The notes under the pieces were generated by a model. It ran no database searches and was not told where the DNA came from. It worked only from the letters and a program-made list of their open reading frames with translations. Below are positions 4,735-7,350 of a stretch of 7,350 nucleotides of DNA, one piece after another (the first letter of the stretch is position 1; the number at the start of each line of letters is the position of its first letter). The DNA is from Methanomicrobiales archaeon. Lineage in GTDB: Archaea > Halobacteriota > Methanomicrobia > Methanomicrobiales > JACTUA01. The stretch covers positions 1 to 7,350 of the forward strand of contig JAJRDC010000208.1 in the NCBI GenBank assembly GCA_028678635.1, read 5' to 3'. The position numbers and the translations under genes are program-made.

Positions 4735-5157
4735 CCCGCAGCTGCCCCCGGTGTCGGTGAATGAGAACGTATCGAAAGGATACACATCCTGTCCGGCATC
4801 CGAATGGGACGATGACCGGCAATCCCCGCGGCGTCGGCCCCCTTCGGTGAATGAAGGGATCTTCAATGTGAGCATCTCTGCTTCGGGCAGTACCCGGGAT
4901 ATAGTGCGGGAGGGGGCCTGGGCTGCCACGCCCGGCCCCCTCCTGGTCCCACCCCCGGATGAGGATGGACCGACACGTCGGTTAGGGCGCGAAGGATGGA
5001 TCGCCGATCCCGGACACCGGCGGAGGGTGCCCACGCGGGGGGGCGGAGCCGCAGCGGAGCCCCCGAGAGCGTCTCAGTAGTACTCAGCGAATACGAACAC
5101 CCGATAAGCCCCTTTCTCAGCTTTCCGTGTGGCTCGCCCCGGAGGCAGTGGAGCCCT
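4735..5157. other. Gene-poor region with many inverted repeats; possible structured RNA
   Basis: I find no convincing protein gene here. The longest open frame on the plus strand (GTG at 4751 to 5080) has third-position GC of only about two-thirds, the background level, and resembles no family I know. Short inverted repeats follow one another: GTATC/GATAC (4769-4783), CCCTTC/GAAGGG (4840-4858), a 10-bp perfect stem GGAGGGGGCC/GGCCCCCTCC with an inner GGGC/GCCC (4909-4943), ACCGA/TCGGT (4969-4982), GGATC/GATCC (4998-5010) and GGGGGC/GCCCCC (5039-5064). An 11-bp direct repeat TCGGTGAATGA is at 4754-4764 and 4844-4854. I see no SRP RNA loop signature and no RNase P GAGGAAAGTC core on either strand. 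It may be an unrecognised RNA or simply a GC-rich spacer. Confidence 0.45.
4909..4943. repeat. Strong GC-rich hairpin
   Basis: A perfect 10-bp stem GGAGGGGGCC/GGCCCCCTCC is extended, after a single bulged base, by GGGC/GCCC closing a 6-nt loop (TGCCAC on the plus strand). No T-run follows on either side, so it is not an ordinary terminator. On the minus strand it lies about 215 nt past the truB stop and could stabilise or terminate that transcript. Confidence 0.6.
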
Positions 5158-6087
5158 CTACATCTTCGGCGTGCGCTCGGAGCGCTTGCGCCAGCCCTTC
5201 GGATAGATGCCCGGTTCCATGACAACGGCCCGGGGGGCGGCGACCAGGCCGGTTTTTCCGGGCAGGATCTCCTCTGACGAGATGAGAGCTTCTGCAGTGC
5301 AGACCAGCTCTCCCTTCGCAGTGAAGATCGCCACGGGCTCCCCTTTGCGGAACATCCCGTGCTCCACGATACCGGGCATGGCAAGCACTGCCCCGTGGCA
5401 GAGGGCATCGACGGCACTGTCCCGGATCGTGATCGGGGGGAGGCCCGCGACGGCCCGCTCGACGGGGACGAGCATCCGGGCCAGGTGTTCCGGCTCGCGG
5501 TCACCTGCGGCGGAAACGGCATCCGCGATCGCATGGAGGGTGTGGGCCTCTATTTCCCTGAAGGGACCGGACCGGGTCCGGCGGAGTTCTTCCATGTGAG
5601 CCCCCGTGCCCAGGGCCAGCCCCAGGTGGTGGGCCAGGGACCGGATATAGGTGCCGGCATCGCACCGGACCCGGATCAACAGGTGTCTGCCCTGGAGATC
5701 CAGGAGATCGATCCCATGGATGGTACGGATCCTGAGGGAGCGTTTCACCGCGCTCTTCCGGGGCGGCCGCTGGTAGATCCTGCCGGTGAACTCGCCCAGC
5801 ACCTCCTTGAGAGCCTCGGGGGTGCAATCCCCGTGGAGGCGGACCAGGCAGACGTACTCCTTGTCACTGCGCTGGAGCACCGGAGCCAGTTTCACCGCCC
5901 TCCCCGTCATCACGACGAGCACGCCGGAGACACCGGGATCCAGGGTACCTGAGTGGCCGACGGGGACCCGGAGCAGCCGGCCCGCCCAGGCGGTGACTTC
6001 GTGGCTGGTGGGTCCCCGGGGCTTGTCCACGATGAGAATCCCGGTGAGGGGCCGGGATGTCGGGGAGGAACCGGGGCTTCCGGTCAT
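5158..6087 (-). CDS. truB: tRNA/rRNA pseudouridine synthase TruB/Cbf5, catalytic subunit of the H/ACA complex
   Basis: This is the archaeal Cbf5-type pseudouridine synthase, 309 aa. With Nop10, Gar1 and L7Ae it forms the H/ACA ribonucleoprotein that converts guide-RNA-selected uridines, and it can act alone on U55 of tRNA. LIVDKPRGPTSHEV (18-31) opens the catalytic domain. The catalytic aspartate is D50 within GHSGTLDPGVSGVL (44-57). Further family motifs are KEYVCLVRLHGD (76-87), QRPPRKSAVKR (106-116) and CDAGTYIRSLAHHLG (142-156). A PUA RNA-binding domain covers about 217-293. The ATG at 6087 overlaps the hemD stop as ATGA and follows GGAGGTG. A short, Pro/Ser-rich N-terminal tail of about 13 residues precedes the domain. 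Length and motifs are normal for archaeal Cbf5. Confidence 0.97.
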   Translation of the reverse strand: MTGSPGSSPTSRPLTGILIVDKPRGPTSHEVTAWAGRLLRVPVGHSGTLDPGVSGVLVVMTGRAVKLAPVLQRSDKEYVCLVRLHGDCTPEALKEVLGEFTGRIYQRPPRKSAVKRSLRIRTIHGIDLLDLQGRHLLIRVRCDAGTYIRSLAHHLGLALGTGAHMEELRRTRSGPFREIEAHTLHAIADAVSAAGDREPEHLARMLVPVERAVAGLPPITIRDSAVDALCHGAVLAMPGIVEHGMFRKGEPVAIFTAKGELVCTAEALISSEEILPGKTGLVAAPRAVVMEPGIYPKGWRKRSERTPKM

Positions 6088-6776
6088 TCCCGCACCTCCT
6101 CCCGGGCCAGGAACTCGTTCAGGGCCTTCAGGGTGCCTTCGAGTGAACCGTCACCCACGACCCGGGGAGGGTCCCCGCCCTCCTTCATTGCGGTCGCCGT
6201 GATCTCGCCGATGGCCGCGAGGAGGAGCCCGTGACCCCTCTCCCAGCGGGCATGGCGGTACGACGAGGCGCTGGTGAAGAGGAGCACCTTCGCGTCCCCG
6301 AGGGAAAGGGGGGTACCGGTGGGGATCAGGGCATAGCACCGTACCTCGCAGGGAACCCCTCCGGCATCCCGGATCGCCCGGATCATCGGCTCGTTGTCCA
6401 CGTCGGCACGGGGTATCCCGATCCGCTTTCCCCTCACCCAGTCCCCCAGGTACGGGACCAGGTCCCGGGAATAGAACGAAGGCAGCACCTCGCACTCCAC
6501 GCCGGCCTCCCGGAGCACCCGGGCCGTCTGGGGCCCGATGGCGATCACCCGGGGGCGGGAAGTGAGTCCGGGCCCGACCAGCTGCGCCGGTATCGCGCTC
6601 GCAAAGAAGATGCCGTCGTATTCCCCCCGGTTCGCTGCCGACAGGAAGGCCTCCACCCGGTCCCGATAGAGGTCGATCCGCAGGGGGGAGACAGTGGTGC
6701 ACTCGTGCCCGAACCTGAGGCAGAGCTCCCGGTCCTTCCCCTCCTTCCCCGGCACCCGGGTGACGGCGATCTTCAT
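6084..6776 (-). CDS. hemD: Uroporphyrinogen-III synthase
   Basis: HemD cyclises hydroxymethylbilane with inversion of ring D to give uroporphyrinogen III, the precursor of siroheme, cobalamin and the methanogen cofactor F430. The protein is 230 aa, near the family norm of about 240-260. Family patterns seen are IFFASAIPAQLV (56-67), VIAIGPQTARVLREAGV (77-93), LLFTSASSYRHA (165-176) and LAAIGEITATAMKEGG (186-201), the alternating strands and loops of the two-domain HemD fold, whose sequence conservation is low in general. The ATG at 6776 begins MKIAVTR, the usual N-terminal strand; an upstream in-frame start at 6839 would add 21 unrelated residues and overlap the promoter region. There is no Shine-Dalgarno sequence before 6776, so a leaderless or short-leader start is likely. 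It is the first gene of a two-gene unit with truB. Confidence 0.92.
   Translation of the reverse strand: MKIAVTRVPGKEGKDRELCLRFGHECTTVSPLRIDLYRDRVEAFLSAANRGEYDGIFFASAIPAQLVGPGLTSRPRVIAIGPQTARVLREAGVECEVLPSFYSRDLVPYLGDWVRGKRIGIPRADVDNEPMIRAIRDAGGVPCEVRCYALIPTGTPLSLGDAKVLLFTSASSYRHARWERGHGLLLAAIGEITATAMKEGGDPPRVVGDGSLEGTLKALNEFLAREEVRE
6092..6100 (-). promoter_or_regulatory. Ribosome binding site of truB
   Basis: Minus-strand AGGAGGTGC lies about 5 nt before the truB ATG at 6087, within the last hemD codons. It supports the ATGA-overlap start and shows that truB does not rely on coupling alone. Confidence 0.85.
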
Positions 6777-6853
6777 CCGCCAAGGTATCAACCCCGCGGG
6801 ATATGACCGTATCTGTTCCGGATTCTTTATGTACCCCACGCGCCCCCTCTTCC
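6777..6853. promoter_or_regulatory. Divergent promoter region between hemD and the TctA-type permease
   Basis: These 77 bp separate two divergent genes. TTTATGTA (6826-6833) centres 24-25 bp before the permease ATG at 6854, which would put the transcript start at the start codon. On the minus strand TACATAAAG at the same place would give hemD a leader of about 28 nt, while TCATAT (6801-6806) centres 27 bp before the hemD ATG and would make hemD leaderless too. Neither gene has a Shine-Dalgarno sequence here. Confidence 0.6.
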
Positions 6854-7350
6854 ATGATGTGGTCCCTCCTGGCCGGAACGATCCTTGGCGTGGCCATCGG
6901 GACGGTGAGCGGCCTTGTGCCCGGTGTCCATGCCAACACCATGGCAGCGGTGCTGCTGGGCGGGGAGGCGATCCTGGCCTCGGTCTTCGGCCCGGAGACC
7001 CTGGGGGCCGCCCTCTTTGCTGCCCTCGTCACCCACACATTCCTGGACATTATCCCTTCCACCTTCCTTGGCATCCCCGACGCGGACACGGCCCTCGCCG
7101 TGCTCCCGGCCCATGCCCTCTGCCTGGAGGGGAACGGGGAGGAAGCGGTCCGGATCGGTGCACTGGGTGCTGCCATGGCCGTGGTGCTTTCTCTGCCCCT
7201 CGTCCTCGTCTTCTTCCTGCTCCTCCCGCCCCTGCAGCCGTACCTGGATATCTGGATCGGGGTCCTGATCCTGGCGGTCTCAGGCTACCTGATCGTGACG
7301 GCGGAATCCCCGCCCATCGCCTTCGCGATCTTCGCCGTATCCGGGATCCT
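6854..7350 (+). CDS. TctA/DUF112-type membrane permease (5' part; runs past the window end)
   Basis: The frame is open from ATG 6854 to the window edge, 165 complete codons plus two bases. The protein is very hydrophobic, with membrane segments near residues 5-22, 30-45, 50-66, 103-126 and 132-150, and an N-terminus inserted directly as helix 1. The motifs GLVPGVHANTMAAVLLG (20-36) and FLGIPDADTALAVLPAH (71-87) correspond to the G-x-x-P-G-x-x-x-N-T and F-L-G-I-P regions of the TctA tripartite tricarboxylate transporter family and its archaeal relatives. Family members are about 400-500 aa, so less than half is seen. Bacterial TctA works with TctB and a binding protein TctC; neither is visible here, and archaeal single-gene members have no established substrate. 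The ATG is chosen for its spacing from the TATA box; a second ATG follows immediately at 6857. No Shine-Dalgarno is present. Confidence 0.88.
   Translation, partial: MMWSLLAGTILGVAIGTVSGLVPGVHANTMAAVLLGGEAILASVFGPETLGAALFAALVTHTFLDIIPSTFLGIPDADTALAVLPAHALCLEGNGEEAVRIGALGAAMAVVLSLPLVLVFFLLLPPLQPYLDIWIGVLILAVSGYLIVTAESPPIAFAIFAVSGI

Noticed and set aside
4663..5034. Minus-strand open frame of 123 codons
   Set aside because: Its 3' end runs into the tRNA-Ser gene, and its composition and sequence look non-coding.
4751..5080. 109-codon open frame starting GTG, spaced about 30 bp from the TTTAAA box
   Set aside because: Third-position GC is about two-thirds by hand count, well below the neighbours. 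The sequence is low in hydrophobic structure, matches no family I know and spans several perfect inverted repeats. Kept only as part of the unexplained region.
4735..5157. SRP (7S) RNA or RNase P RNA
   Set aside because: No GGAAG...AGCAG helix 8 loop, no GAGGAAAGTC core and no long terminal helix were found on either strand; the structure is a series of short hairpins instead.
6777..6839. Longer N-terminus for HemD from 6839
   Set aside because: The added 21 residues do not belong to the HemD fold, and the start would fall on the TATA-like box.

Overview
The window is GC-rich (above 60% by eye) and reads as a methanogenic archaeon, most likely of the Methanomicrobiales. The supporting signs are an archaeal Cbf5-type TruB, a DUF2180 small zinc protein, an AqpM-type aquaporin, a tRNA without encoded CCA, TATA-like boxes about 25 bp before probable start sites, and GGAGGTGA-type ribosome binding sites. 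The order-level placement is an inference from gene content. No integrase, CRISPR array, rRNA or insertion sequence was found.

Region 1 (1-3179, + strand) is one tightly packed operon that enters from the left. It holds the 3' part of iorA, then iorB (the two subunits of indolepyruvate:ferredoxin oxidoreductase), then a small solitary beta-class DNA methyltransferase, then a TspO/MBR-like multi-span membrane protein. Each junction is a 4-nt start/stop overlap (ATGA, GTGA, ATGA), so translation is probably coupled.

Region 2 (about 3262-4677) is the most unusual part. A decayed copy of tRNA-Ser(GGA) at 3263-3348 and an intact copy at 4593-4677 lie in the same orientation exactly 1330 bp apart. 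They share a 72-bp block that differs only in three adjacent bases of the variable-arm loop. Between them is a two-gene cassette on the opposite strand: a 70-aa eight-ligand zinc protein (DUF2180) and an AqpM aquaporin, joined by a TAATG overlap, with its own promoter candidate and a clear hairpin/T-run terminator. Hand counts put third-position GC in these two genes at about 70-73%, against about 88% in the operon genes to the left.

Region 3 (4678-5157) has no convincing protein gene. It contains a series of short inverted repeats and an exact 11-bp direct repeat, and may encode an unrecognised structured RNA.

Region 4 (5158-6776, - strand) is hemD (uroporphyrinogen-III synthase) followed by truB/cbf5 (H/ACA pseudouridine synthase), again joined by an ATGA overlap. 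Divergent from hemD across 77 bp, a TctA/DUF112-type permease starts at 6854 and runs off the right edge. TATA-box spacing suggests it is leaderless.
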